The notes beneath the pieces were generated by a model. That model made no database searches and was not told where the DNA came from. It was given only the letters and a program-made list of their open reading frames with translations. 40,085 nucleotides of DNA from Planctomycetia bacterium (GTDB taxonomy: Bacteria > Planctomycetota > Planctomycetia > Pirellulales > JALHLM01): positions 1-40,085 of the forward strand of contig JAWXBP010000387.1 of NCBI GenBank assembly GCA_034440135.1. The letters run 5' to 3'. Shown piece after piece: positions 1 to 7,848 of the stretch; the stretch's first letter is position 1, and every line of letters starts with the position of its first letter. Made by a program: the position numbers and the translations under genes.

Positions 1-1
1 C

Positions 2-979
2 CCGCCCGGCTGGCAACTGGTGTTGGACGAACGCTTCGGCGCGAGCGATCCGCCACCGACCGGCGAGGCGATCTATTATCGCCACGAATTGTCGCCGTCG
101 CGCGTGCAGAACGATCGCGGCGGGGATGTAACGAGCGTCGTCGCGGACGTCGACAACCAGGCGGCGCCGCCGGGCCCGCGCGACGCGCGATTCGTCGGCC
201 GCACCGAGCGCTCGACCCTCGAACTGGAATTCGCCGCGCCGCTCGACGCGCACGCCGGCGCACCGGTGCTAATTGCCGACGGCTGGGTTGAATACCCGTA
301 CTCGCAAACGATGTTCGCCGCCTGGCAAGCCGGCGCAAAATACGAAGCGCCCACGCTCGAAGCCCGCGACGCAGATGGCGTCTGGCAAGTCGTCCACCAC
401 GAGTTCGGCTACCCAGCCGGCATGCCGCGCCGCATGGCGCTGCCGCTCGCCAATTTGCCAGCTGGTACGACGGCGCTTCGCTTGTCGACGACGTACGAAG
501 TATATTGGGACCGCCTCGCCATCGTTTACAGCGAACCCTGTCCCGAAGCGCGTCGCACCGTCGTTCGGGCGGACAATGCGAAACTCGCGCGCACCGGGTT
601 CCCGCTGCGCACCAACGGCCCGCAGCGCCGCCCGTACTACGACTATCAACAACGCGCGCCGTTCGACGACATGCGTCATCAGGCCGGCTGGTACACAGAA
701 TTCGGCGACGTCAATGAACTCGTGTCGCATGCCGACGACGCGCTGGCGATCTTCGGTCCCGGCGAAGAAGTCCACCTGGAATTTGCCGCACCGCCCGCCG
801 CCCCCGAAGGATGGCAACGCCACCTGGTGCTGGAAACTGTCGGCTGGTGCAAAGACATGGACCTCATGACGGCCGACGGCGACACCGTGGACCCCTTGCC
901 GCGCCGCGCATCGGACGAGTCCGCGGACGCGGCGGCATTCCACGAACGCACGCGTACCCGCTACGAGTCGGGACGATAG
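2..979 (+). CDS. C-terminal part of a large secreted FG-GAP/CRTAC1-like protein (5' truncated by window)
   Basis: The frame is open from the first in-frame codon at position 2, so the true start lies outside the window; the TTG at 20 is not a convincing start. About 325 residues are visible and the frame ends at TGA 977-979. The segment is rich in Pro, Ala, Asp and aromatic residues and looks like beta-sandwich domains (for example residues around 60-170, with an Asp/Trp-rich strand pattern). Near the end is a motif of the form LETVGWCKDMDLMTADGDTV, followed by Pro-Leu-Pro. I associate such endings with the C-terminal region of large exported FG-GAP/TPR proteins in planctomycetes and acidobacteria, but this is from memory and not verified. 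No catalytic residues can be named. Function unknown; probably extracellular or periplasmic. Confidence 0.6.
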   Translation, partial: PPGWQLVLDERFGASDPPPTGEAIYYRHELSPSRVQNDRGGDVTSVVADVDNQAAPPGPRDARFVGRTERSTLELEFAAPLDAHAGAPVLIADGWVEYPYSQTMFAAWQAGAKYEAPTLEARDADGVWQVVHHEFGYPAGMPRRMALPLANLPAGTTALRLSTTYEVYWDRLAIVYSEPCPEARRTVVRADNAKLARTGFPLRTNGPQRRPYYDYQQRAPFDDMRHQAGWYTEFGDVNELVSHADDALAIFGPGEEVHLEFAAPPAAPEGWQRHLVLETVGWCKDMDLMTADGDTVDPLPRRASDESADAAAFHERTRTRYESGR

Positions 980-992
980 CGCCGACGCGCGC

Positions 993-1814
993 TCAACGCC
1001 CGCCGGATTTCGGCGCGAGAATCAAATAACTCGCCAGCCGGGTTTTCACTACGTCGTACGCGGCGCCTTGCGTCTTGACGTCGAAGTGCGACGTGAAATC
1101 GCTGGCCTGGATGACGTAATTGTCCGCGTCGATCGTGACCTTCCTCGCCCCGGCCTCTTGTTCCTTGATGAACTTCACGAGCACGCGTCCGCTTGGTTGA
1201 TCGAAACCGAGCATGCAGTGGGCTTGCACTTCGACGTTCTCGGCCACGTTCGCTTTCGGAATCACCAGGGCGCCGTTCGCCTTGCGGAAAAACGCGGGCG
1301 TTTGCGGCTTTTTGGCTTCCTGCTTGGGCGTGAACAGGCAGAATTCTTCTTCCGGCGCGGCGTCCAACTGCCGTCCCAGATGGCGGAGCAATTCGTTGAT
1401 GCCGACGCTTCCGACCAGCCGCTGCTGCTCGTCCAGCACCGGCAGACAACTGACCGAATACGTGGTCATCGCCACGGCCACCCCTGACAAGGCGGTCCCT
1501 TTCTCCGCAGTGATCGGCTTGCGTTGAATCAGGTTGACCAGTTCCCAAGGCCGCGTATCGTTCGACGCGCTTTCGGCCTCGTCCTTCGTATCGGACAGCG
1601 AATCGACCAGAAACTTGAGAATCTCGCGATTCGATAACACGCCGATCACATGCTGCTCGCCATCGACGACGAAGAGATGGCGCTGACGAGAGTCGGCCAA
1701 CTGATTCGCGCCTTCCGCGGCCGACATCGTCGGCGGCACGGCCAGAAAATCGGTCGACATCACCTCTTCCACCGTGGCGGTCAATTCAACCGCCGGTTCT
1801 GCCGCAACACTCAT
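993..1814 (-). CDS. Two-CBS-domain protein with a C-terminal conserved domain
   Basis: A 273-residue soluble protein. CBS domain 1 spans roughly residues 12-75 (EEVMSTDFLAVPP, then HLFVVDGEQHVIGVLSNREI). CBS domain 2 spans roughly 95-155 (LPVLDEQQRLVGSVGINEL). CBS pairs usually bind adenine nucleotides and act as energy or redox sensors, but no ligand can be read from the sequence. Residues about 160-273 form a separate region with no recognised catalytic motif; it contains a VLVKFIKEQEAGARKVTID strand pattern and may be a small beta domain. The start is ATG 1814, preceded on the minus strand by a good GAGGTGA ribosome-binding site. The gene converges with the preceding truncated gene (13 bases between them) and is transcribed away from the 2160 gene. 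The CBS call is secure; the role is not. Confidence 0.85.
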   Translation of the reverse strand: MSVAAEPAVELTATVEEVMSTDFLAVPPTMSAAEGANQLADSRQRHLFVVDGEQHVIGVLSNREILKFLVDSLSDTKDEAESASNDTRPWELVNLIQRKPITAEKGTALSGVAVAMTTYSVSCLPVLDEQQRLVGSVGINELLRHLGRQLDAAPEEEFCLFTPKQEAKKPQTPAFFRKANGALVIPKANVAENVEVQAHCMLGFDQPSGRVLVKFIKEQEAGARKVTIDADNYVIQASDFTSHFDVKTQGAAYDVVKTRLASYLILAPKSGGR

Positions 1815-2159
1815 GAATCACCTCACGCACCCAAGACGAATTCGCGCTCACGAGACAACCTGGACGGTCCGAAGGCGATGCCGCGCAGCGGCAAATTACG
1901 TCCGGGACGTCGCTCGCTGCCCGCGATGACGCCAAAAACGGGACAACCTCGATGCGCGCCGGTCTCCCATCTAATATCTAGCTCAAGCCTGGGCGAACGC
2001 CAAAACCTCCTCCATCATGAGCGGGCCCGCCAAGTTGGTACAACCGTTGCCATCTGAATGTTGCTTTCAGGCTGCCTGCCCGGATCATTTGAGCAAGGAG
2101 GACCGGCAAGCTACGTTCTAGGGAAGCACATTCCAGCCCCTCCCTGAGGAATCCCCGCC
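1815..2159. other. Intergenic region between divergent genes
   Basis: This 345-base stretch separates the CBS-protein gene (minus) from the YqjD-like gene (plus), so it should hold two promoters. I see no convincing sigma-70 boxes and no conserved protein in any frame. The ribosome-binding site of the plus-strand gene (GAGGA) lies just before 2160. Confidence 0.5.
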
Positions 2160-2477
2160 ATGTCCACGGGCGACGCCTACGCCGGCAGTTCACCGCAGCC
2201 AGGCGCCTTTGAAACGTTCGGCAAGCAGCTCGACGAACGTCCTGAAATCCAGGCCGCCGAAGCAGCGTTGCGCGAGGCGCGCGAGCAATTCGAACGCGCC
2301 CAAAACTATTGCCAACAACTGCGCAGCGAGGCCGCGACGGAAATCGAATCGCTCCGGGGCGCGAACGTCGGCGATCTGCTGGACAAGTCGCTGGCCTTCG
2401 TGCGTCGGAACCCCGGCGCGGGAGTTTGCTTCGCCGCGATTATCGGGTATTTCCTCGGACGGCTGTTTCGGCGCTAA
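2160..2477 (+). CDS. YqjD/ElaB-like (DUF883-type) membrane-anchored protein
   Basis: A 105-residue protein. Residues about 15-70 are a charged helix rich in Glu, Ala, Arg and Gln (EAALREAREQFERAQNY), suited to a coiled coil. A short hydrophobic C-terminal segment follows at about 83-101 and ends in FLGRLFRR. That layout (N-terminal helix, C-terminal glycine-containing anchor ending in Arg-Arg) is the layout of the YqjD/ElaB family, whose members tether to the inner membrane and have been linked to ribosome association and stress in enterobacteria. The start ATG 2160 has a GAGGA site upstream. It is the first gene of a three-gene unit with the two genes that follow (gaps of 9 and 25 bases). 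The family assignment rests on layout and not on a database match. Confidence 0.7.
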   Translation: MSTGDAYAGSSPQPGAFETFGKQLDERPEIQAAEAALREAREQFERAQNYCQQLRSEAATEIESLRGANVGDLLDKSLAFVRRNPGAGVCFAAIIGYFLGRLFRR

Positions 2478-2486
2478 CGTCGAGAA

Positions 2487-2837
2487 ATGCGATCCATGAG
2501 CGCCTCGAATCCCGCCGAACATCTCCGTTTGCGCCGCGAGCTGCGGATGGAAATCGCGCGGCGGCGACGCGCGATCAACGCTTCATTCCACGAAGTGAAA
2601 GCGGCGGGCCGTCGCGCCTTCTCGTGGCAAAACCAGGTCGCGCGCCATCCCTTGGCAGCGCTAGCGACGGCATTTGGCGTCGGCTGGGCGATGTCCGCTG
2701 GCCTGCCACGCCGAGGTTGGCTGCGTTGGCTCGCCGCCTGGGGCGCGAAGACCGCTTTCGCAAACTTGCCGGCCAGCGTCTGGCAAGATTTGGCGAGCGC
2801 GTTCACGGACACGTACATGAAATGGCGAAAAGGCTAA
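2487..2837 (+). CDS. Small membrane-associated protein, middle gene of a YqjD/YqjE-like trio
   Basis: A 116-residue basic protein (107-113 if a later Met is used; ATG 2487 and ATG 2496 are both possible). Residues 10-50 are a strongly charged helix with many Arg (LRRELRMEIARRRRAI). A modestly hydrophobic segment follows (HPLAALATAFGVGWAMSAGL) and then a Trp-rich amphipathic tail. The position between a YqjD-like and a YqjE-like gene recalls the enterobacterial yqjD-yqjE-yqjK cluster, where the third member is also short and basic. I cannot show that this is a YqjK homologue. The reading frame is supported by tight spacing to both neighbours. Confidence 0.6.
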   Translation: MRSMSASNPAEHLRLRRELRMEIARRRRAINASFHEVKAAGRRAFSWQNQVARHPLAALATAFGVGWAMSAGLPRRGWLRWLAAWGAKTAFANLPASVWQDLASAFTDTYMKWRKG

Positions 2838-2862
2838 ACCCTCGGAAAGCGCGCAACACCCC

Positions 2863-3279
2863 TTGAAAGCGCAGGAACGCGAGCCATTGTTCGCCGAAGT
2901 CTCCGCGGAAGCCGCGGCGCTAGCGGACGAAGTACGCGCGCTGTTCGACGCGCGTTGGCGGCTATTGCGGCTCGAAGCGCTCGATGCGCGCGACCATCTG
3001 CGCCGACTGGCGATCTGCCTCGGCGTTGCCGTGCTCGCCGCGTTGACATCACTTCCGGTGCTCGTCGTAGCAGCGGGAGACGCGCTCGACGGCGCCTGGG
3101 GATTGCCGAGCTGGGCGTGGCATCTGATCAGCAGCGGTTTACTGATAGCCGGCGCATCGCTAGTCGCCTGGCTCGCCTGGCGGCGCTTTCAACGCGAATT
3201 CGTCGGGCTGTCCGAATCGATCGAAGAACTGCGCGAGGACGCCGTTTGGCTGCGCGAGTTCTCCTCACGCCGCGATTGA
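2863..3279 (+). CDS. YqjE-like / holin-superfamily-type membrane protein
   Basis: A 138-residue protein. It has an acidic-Ala N-terminal helix (residues 8-45), two hydrophobic segments at about 48-72 (LAICLGVAVLAALTSLPVLVV) and 84-107 (WHLISSGLLIAGASLVAWLAW), and a charged C-terminal helix (VGLSESIEELREDAVWL). This two-TM hairpin flanked by charged helices matches the YqjE/DUF1469 type of membrane protein. The start is TTG 2863: an in-frame stop at 2818 and the absence of any ATG or GTG between them leave it as the earliest start. It is the last gene of the trio. Such trios are thought to be membrane-associated stress factors; the exact role is unknown. Confidence 0.65.
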   Translation: MKAQEREPLFAEVSAEAAALADEVRALFDARWRLLRLEALDARDHLRRLAICLGVAVLAALTSLPVLVVAAGDALDGAWGLPSWAWHLISSGLLIAGASLVAWLAWRRFQREFVGLSESIEELREDAVWLREFSSRRD

Positions 3280-3308
3280 ACCCGCGCCGCGCGGTTCAAG
3301 CCGCGCTC

Positions 3309-3373
3309 AAGCCCAGGGAAGGCCCTCGTAGATTTAACTATCGGCGAAATCTGTGGTGGCCTTCCCTGGGCTT
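3309..3373. terminator. Large perfect inverted repeat between convergent genes
   Basis: The arms at 3309-3324 (AAGCCCAGGGAAGGCC) and 3358-3373 are perfect 16-bp reverse complements around a 33-base loop. The loop holds a further small GATTT/AAATC pairing. The repeat lies between the stop of the YqjE-like gene (3279) and the stop of the thioredoxin-fold gene (3391). A bidirectional transcription stop is the obvious role, but there is no clear T-tract on either side. It could instead be a copy of a dispersed repeat. Confidence 0.55.
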
Positions 3374-3390
3374 AGCAGCAACAACCTCGC

Positions 3391-3969
3391 TTAGCCAAAA
3401 TAGTCAGGCGCATTCCCCTCGCGCCATTTGATATTGCAGCCGAGACTTGGAAGTTGCTCGTCTGGCACTTTTTGTCCCGCCAACACAGCGTCGAGCGCCG
3501 CGCGCAGGTCGGCGCCCGTGACCGGTTTGCCATTGTCCGGACGGCTGGCGTCGAGTTGTCCGCGATAAACCAGATGACGCCTGCCATCGAACAAGAAAAA
3601 GTCTGGCGTGCAGGCGGCGCGGTACGCCTTGGCGACCTCTTGTGTCGGATCAGAGAGATACGGGAACGTATAACCGCGGCGCTCGATCTCTTCCGCCATC
3701 TTGGCCGGCGCATCATCCGGATATTTTTCCGCGTCGTTCGATTGAATCGCGACCAACGCCGCACCGCGCGGTTGATAATCCTGCGCGAGTTGCGCGATTC
3801 CGGACGCCACGTGTTTCACGAACGGGCAATGGTTGCAAATGAACATTACGACGAGCGCCTGAGCGTCCGCGAAATCGCCCAGCGCATACGGCTTGCCCTG
3901 AGGGTCGAGCAGCGAGAAGTCTGGCGCCGGCGTGCCAATCGGAAACATCGTGCTGAGAGTGCGAGCCAT
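3391..3969 (-). CDS. Thioredoxin-fold (AhpC/TSA-type) redox protein
   Basis: A 192-residue protein when started at ATG 3969, which has an AAGGA site on the minus strand at the right distance; the longer open frame to 4221 has no such support and overlaps the promoter side of the next gene. Residues 10-30 hold the APDFSLLDPQG start typical of peroxiredoxin/thioredoxin-like proteins. The active site CNHCPF is at residues 45-50 (Cys45 and Cys48, CxxC). A TPDFFLFD segment and a YRGQLDASRP segment further on match the bacterial thioredoxin family protein of about 190 residues. There is no signal peptide, so it is probably cytosolic. The likely role is thiol-disulfide or peroxide chemistry; the partner is unknown. 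It is divergent from the DUF1501 gene. Confidence 0.85.
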   Translation of the reverse strand: MARTLSTMFPIGTPAPDFSLLDPQGKPYALGDFADAQALVVMFICNHCPFVKHVASGIAQLAQDYQPRGAALVAIQSNDAEKYPDDAPAKMAEEIERRGYTFPYLSDPTQEVAKAYRAACTPDFFLFDGRRHLVYRGQLDASRPDNGKPVTGADLRAALDAVLAGQKVPDEQLPSLGCNIKWREGNAPDYFG

Positions 3970-4145
3970 CTGTGTTCCTTGCGGTGCAATTCGGATTCGT
4001 AATGTTTTGGCTGCTGCCTGTCGCGCGATGTTGGTCGGCCAATGCGGCTGATTTTCGTGCTTGCCATGGACGCCGAAAAGACGCATAATCTTTGGTTGAT
4101 ACGTCCCCGCCGCTCCGACTTCATCCCACCCCACGGAGTGCAACG

Positions 4146-5543
4146 ATGGCCCTGCCGCCCGTCGCTCACGCCGCGCCTTGCACGGACTTTCGCCGCACCT
4201 GGCGAACCTCGCGTCGGGCATTGCTGCAAGCCGGCGCCGTAAGTTGGCTGGGACTCAGTCTACCGCGTTTGCTCGCCGCACAGCAGCAGGCAGGCGGCAC
4301 AGGCAAGGCGAAGCGTTGCATCCTCCTCTTCATGTGGGGCGGGCCGAGCCAACTCGATACGTTCGACATGAAGCCGCACGCGCCGGCGGAGATCCGCGGC
4401 GACTTCCAAGGCATCGACACGTCCGTTCCTGGCTTACGAATCTGCGAACATTTCCAGCGCATGGTGCCGTTAATGGATCGCGTGGCGCTCGTTCGCTCGC
4501 TGACGCACAACGACCCAGCGCATTTATCCAGCGCTCATGCCACGTTGACGGGCCATCGCGCGCCGGTGCTGTTCAGCGACGCCGATCCGCCGAGTTCCAA
4601 AGACACGCCGCACTTGGGCAGCGTGATGGCCAAGTTGCGGCCCGCGTCGTCGGCGTTGCCGTCGTTCGTAACGCTGCCTTGGCTGGCGTATCATCCCGCC
4701 GCGCCAGGCGGTCAAGCGCCTGGGCAGCATGGCGGCTGGTTGGGCAAGCAATACGATCCGATGCTCCTCAGTGGCGATCCCAACGCGGAACAATGGGGCG
4801 TGCCCGAACTGCAGCTGCGCGACGGCGTCGATCTCGGCCGTTTGGAACAACGCAAGTCGCTGCTGAATCATCTCGCGCAGGAACGCGATCGCTTCACGGC
4901 CAACGCGACCGCCGCGAACATGGACGGCCTCCGCGCGAAGGCCTGCGAACTGTTGCTATCTTCGCGAACGCACGAGGCCTTCGATCTGAGCCAGGAAACC
5001 GCCGCGACGCGCGACCGCTACGGACGCAATACGCACGGCCAGTGCGTGCTCCTGGCGCGACGCCTGGTCGAGCAAGGCGTACCGCTCGTGAACGTCAACT
5101 GGCACGACGACGGGCGCAGCTTCTGGGACACGCACGGCAACAACTTCAATCGACTCAAGGACGACCTGATTCCGCCGGCCGATCAGGCCCTCGCCGCGCT
5201 GCTCACCGACTTGGAAGAGCGCGGCATGCTGGAGGACACCATCGTCGCCTGGGTCGGGGAGTTCGGGCGTCGGCCCCAGATCACAGCCGGCAATGCCGGC
5301 CGCGAACATTGGCCCTTCTGCTACGTGGGTCTCCTCGCCGGCGGCGGCATTCGAGGCGGGGCGATCTATGGCGAAAGCGATAACCGCGCGGCCTATCCCG
5401 CACGCGATCCGGTCACGCCGCAAGATTTCGCGGCCACGATCTACCAGGCCCTCGGCGTGCCCGCCGACCTCACGCTCCCGGATCAACTCGGCCGGCCGCT
5501 ACGGGTCTGCGAGGGAACGCCGATCGGCTCACTCTTCAGTTGA
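4146..5543 (+). CDS. DUF1501 (sulfatase-like fold) exported protein
   Basis: A 465-residue protein. The start ATG 4146 is preceded by GGAG; the upstream TTG at 4092 is rejected. Residues about 18-45 contain RRALLQAGAVSWLGLSLPRL and then Ala-Ala, a twin-arginine-like export signal. The body carries DUF1501 hallmarks: CILLFMWGGPSQLDTFDMKP near residue 60, SADTHLSS-type His-rich segments (AHLSSAHATLTGH), and a C-terminal VAWVGEFGRRP plus GREHWPFCYVGLLAGGGI. DUF1501 proteins are abundant in planctomycetes, usually next to DUF1549/DUF1553 cytochrome-containing partners. No such partner is beside this copy, so it is an orphan. The biochemical role is not established for the family. Confidence 0.9.
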   Translation: MALPPVAHAAPCTDFRRTWRTSRRALLQAGAVSWLGLSLPRLLAAQQQAGGTGKAKRCILLFMWGGPSQLDTFDMKPHAPAEIRGDFQGIDTSVPGLRICEHFQRMVPLMDRVALVRSLTHNDPAHLSSAHATLTGHRAPVLFSDADPPSSKDTPHLGSVMAKLRPASSALPSFVTLPWLAYHPAAPGGQAPGQHGGWLGKQYDPMLLSGDPNAEQWGVPELQLRDGVDLGRLEQRKSLLNHLAQERDRFTANATAANMDGLRAKACELLLSSRTHEAFDLSQETAATRDRYGRNTHGQCVLLARRLVEQGVPLVNVNWHDDGRSFWDTHGNNFNRLKDDLIPPADQALAALLTDLEERGMLEDTIVAWVGEFGRRPQITAGNAGREHWPFCYVGLLAGGGIRGGAIYGESDNRAAYPARDPVTPQDFAATIYQALGVPADLTLPDQLGRPLRVCEGTPIGSLFS

Positions 5544-5573
5544 ACCGCGGAGACGCTGAGACGCAGAGGCGGG
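5543..5573. repeat. Dispersed GC-rich repeat starting at the DUF1501 stop codon
   Basis: The sequence AACCGCGGAGACGCTGAGAC followed by GCAGAGGCGGG abuts the TGA stop at 5541-5543. I recognise this from memory as a very common intergenic repeat motif in environmental bacterial genomes. Only one copy is present here, so copy number cannot be shown from the window. Confidence 0.4.
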
Positions 5574-5702
5574 TGTCAATAGATGTTGTGGCCGGTCTCC
5601 CGACCGTGCCACGGGATCGGCGAGGGGGATTTGTTCTTTCGTATTCCGCGTTCTGCGTTTCCTCTCCTACCTCCTTTTCACTTCACCAGCTACGCTGCTG
5701 GC

Positions 5703-6011
5703 ATGGCGACGATCGCTGACAACGAAGATCCCGTGGTGCGCAGTTCACGGCGCGAGGCGTTGTGGATCTTTCTGATTTGGTGCGTGACGCTCATCTACTG
5801 CGTCACTTACTGCGCTGCCTATGGATATGGTCGTTCGGCCGAGGAATTGACCTTTGTGCTCGGCTTTCCGAGTTGGGTCTTCTGGGGCGTGATTGTGCCT
5901 TGGGGCGTCTGCACGGTGTTGTCGGCGGCGTTCACCTGGTTCGTGATCTCCGACGACCCCTTGGGGGCGGAAATCGAATACCCTGACGAGCCGGAGCGCG
6001 ACCATGCCTGA
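5703..6011 (+). CDS. YhdT-like (DUF997-type) small membrane protein
   Basis: A 102-residue protein from ATG 5703; the longer frame to 5583 runs through the repeat region and is not favoured. Two hydrophobic segments are visible: about residues 18-37 (ALWIFLIWCVTLIYCVTYC) and 56-79 (FPSWVFWGVIVPWGVCTVLS), followed by an acidic tail (EIEYPDEPE). In enterobacteria a DUF997 protein (YhdT) is encoded just ahead of the sodium:pantothenate symporter gene panF. The same arrangement is seen here, with an 8-base overlap between this stop codon and the symporter's ATG 6004. That coupling suggests a subunit or assembly partner of the symporter. No ribosome-binding site is obvious. Confidence 0.75.
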   Translation: MATIADNEDPVVRSSRREALWIFLIWCVTLIYCVTYCAAYGYGRSAEELTFVLGFPSWVFWGVIVPWGVCTVLSAAFTWFVISDDPLGAEIEYPDEPERDHA

Positions 6012-7659
6012 CGCCGTGCCGGAAGCCGGTTGGGGATTGCCCACGGTCCTGGTCATCGTGATCGTGGCCAGCGTCTATTTGGGCACGCTCGCGCAGCGGG
6101 CCATGGCCAAAAGCGGCTTCTTGAAGGGCTTCTTTCTCGGCAACCGCGGACTCGGCGTTTGGGCGATGGCCCTCACTGCCACAGTGCAAAGCGGCGGCAC
6201 CTTCATGGGCGTACCGTCGTACATCTACACCTACGGTTGGATCGTCGCCCTCTGGATCGGCAGCTACATGCTGGTCCCGCTCACCGGCTTCGGCATCTTG
6301 GGGAAACGCATCGCCCAACTCTCGCGCCGCACCGGCGCGGTGACCGTGCCGGAACTGTTTCGTCGCCGCTTCGATAGCCCAGCGCTCGGCATCGTGGCAT
6401 CGACGTTCATTTTGATATTTCTGTCGTTCCTGTTCATCGCGCAATTCAAAGCCGGCGCGATTGTGATGAAGATCGCCATCCCCAATTCCGGCGCGTTGGC
6501 GCTCGCGGAAGAGCTGCCGGCGGCGTCCGACGTTGCCTTACTAAGTTTATGGGACAGTCTCGACAAGAAGTACCTGTTCGGGCTCGTGATCTTTGCCTGC
6601 ACCGTCGTCGGCTACACGCTGATCGGCGGGTTCCTGGCCTCCGTCTGGACTGACTTGTTTCAGAGCGTACTGATGTGGTTCGGTGTGCTGATTCTGCTGG
6701 GACTGACGCTCTACCACGTCGGCGGACTGGAGAACGCGACGCGCACGGCGATTGAAAACACGGGGCCCGGCTATGCTTACGGACCAGGCTACGGCGCTGT
6801 GAACCCGGAAACCGGCCAAGCCCGAGAGTTCTTGCCCGTGAGCCTGGCCGTTTCGATGTTCGTGATCTGGATCTTCGGCGGCGTGGCGACGCCGGCCGGG
6901 CTCGTCCGCTTGATGGCCAGCAAGGACACGGCCACGCTACGGCGCAGCGTGCTCGTGCTGAGCCTTTACAACTGCTGCATCTACATTCCGCTGATCGTGA
7001 TCTGTATCGCCGCGCGGGGCATCATGCCGGACCTGGATAAGAGCGACGAAGTGATCCCGCGGATGGCGCTCATGATGACGCAGGATTTCGCCGGCGGCTC
7101 GCTCGTGGCGGGATTGATTCTGGCCGCGCCGTTCGGAGCGATCATGGCCACGGTCAGCACCTTCTTGATCGTCATCTCGTCCGGCATCGTCCATGACATC
7201 TATCAGCAGGTGTTTCATCCCCACGCGGACGAAAAACACCTGAAGCGCCTCACGCGAATCGTAATGATCGTCGTCGGCATGATCGCCGTCTTGGCGAACA
7301 TCAAGCCCATCGACTATCTGCAGGCCTTGATCGTCTTTTGCACCTCCGGCGCGGCCGCCACCTTCCTGGCCCCGGCGCTGCTGGCCGCTTACTGGCGTCG
7401 TGCGAACGCCGCCGGAGCGATCGCCGCGATGGTCACCGGCGCCAGCGTCGTGCTCGTACTATTTCTCGTCGGCCAGTTCACGCCCGACCCGAACTTCGGC
7501 CCGACCAGCATGCGGCCGTATTATCTGTTCGGACTCGATCCCGTGGTCTGGGGCATTCCTGGTTCGCTGCTCGCAGGCGTCGCAGTAAGCCTGTTCACGC
7601 CGCCCCCGTCGCCGGAACTCGTGGCGAGGATGTTCGATCGACTGCCGGCGACTAAATGA
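6004..7659 (+). CDS. Sodium:solute symporter (SSS family, PanF-like)
   Basis: A 551-residue integral membrane protein with about 13 hydrophobic segments, the usual length for the SSS family. Family-typical features include an early GFFLGNRGLG-like segment (residues 39-50), TATVQSGGTFMGVPSYIYTYGW near 60-82, and GYTLIGGFLASVWTDLFQ near 200-218, which matches the SSS signature region. The substrate cannot be read from the sequence; the DUF997-like partner just upstream suggests a pantothenate-type or organic-acid symporter driven by sodium. The start ATG 6004 overlaps the stop of the preceding gene, so the two are translationally coupled. The family call is firm and the substrate call is inference. 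Confidence 0.85.
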   Translation: MPDAVPEAGWGLPTVLVIVIVASVYLGTLAQRAMAKSGFLKGFFLGNRGLGVWAMALTATVQSGGTFMGVPSYIYTYGWIVALWIGSYMLVPLTGFGILGKRIAQLSRRTGAVTVPELFRRRFDSPALGIVASTFILIFLSFLFIAQFKAGAIVMKIAIPNSGALALAEELPAASDVALLSLWDSLDKKYLFGLVIFACTVVGYTLIGGFLASVWTDLFQSVLMWFGVLILLGLTLYHVGGLENATRTAIENTGPGYAYGPGYGAVNPETGQAREFLPVSLAVSMFVIWIFGGVATPAGLVRLMASKDTATLRRSVLVLSLYNCCIYIPLIVICIAARGIMPDLDKSDEVIPRMALMMTQDFAGGSLVAGLILAAPFGAIMATVSTFLIVISSGIVHDIYQQVFHPHADEKHLKRLTRIVMIVVGMIAVLANIKPIDYLQALIVFCTSGAAATFLAPALLAAYWRRANAAGAIAAMVTGASVVLVLFLVGQFTPDPNFGPTSMRPYYLFGLDPVVWGIPGSLLAGVAVSLFTPPPSPELVARMFDRLPATK

Positions 7660-7752
7660 CGAATGACAAAGCTCGATTGTCGAATGAGTGAAACACAACG
7701 CCTTCTTTCATTCGACTTTCAGTCATTCGGATTTAGAAATTCGTCATTCCAT
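7656..7752. repeat. Inverted-repeat element rich in AATGACGAAT / ATTCGTCATT
   Basis: Immediately after the symporter gene the sequence carries AAATGACGAATGAC and, about 80 bases on, AAATTCGTCATTCC, which are near reverse complements. Between them are further CGAATGA/TCATTCG pairs. This looks like a palindromic dispersed element and not a gene. From memory similar elements are widespread in planctomycete intergenic DNA; that is not verified here. Confidence 0.45.
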
Positions 7753-7784
7753 CTCCGCCGCACAAACGGCCTTGCTACAAAAAC

Positions 7785-7820
7785 AAAAAAGCCCGCCCTG
7801 GTTTTCACCAGGGCGGGCTT
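7785..7820 (-). terminator. Strong rho-independent terminator of the cysteine-rich protein gene
   Basis: A perfect 12-bp stem pairs GCCCGCCCTGGT (7791-7802) with 7807-7818 around a 4-base loop. On the minus strand the stem is followed by a run of T (the plus strand reads AAAACAAAAAA at 7780-7790). This is a canonical intrinsic terminator 29 bases past the stop codon of the gene at 7849-8487. Confidence 0.9.
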
Positions 7821-7848
7821 CAATCAGCAGTCAGACCTCACGCAGCCG

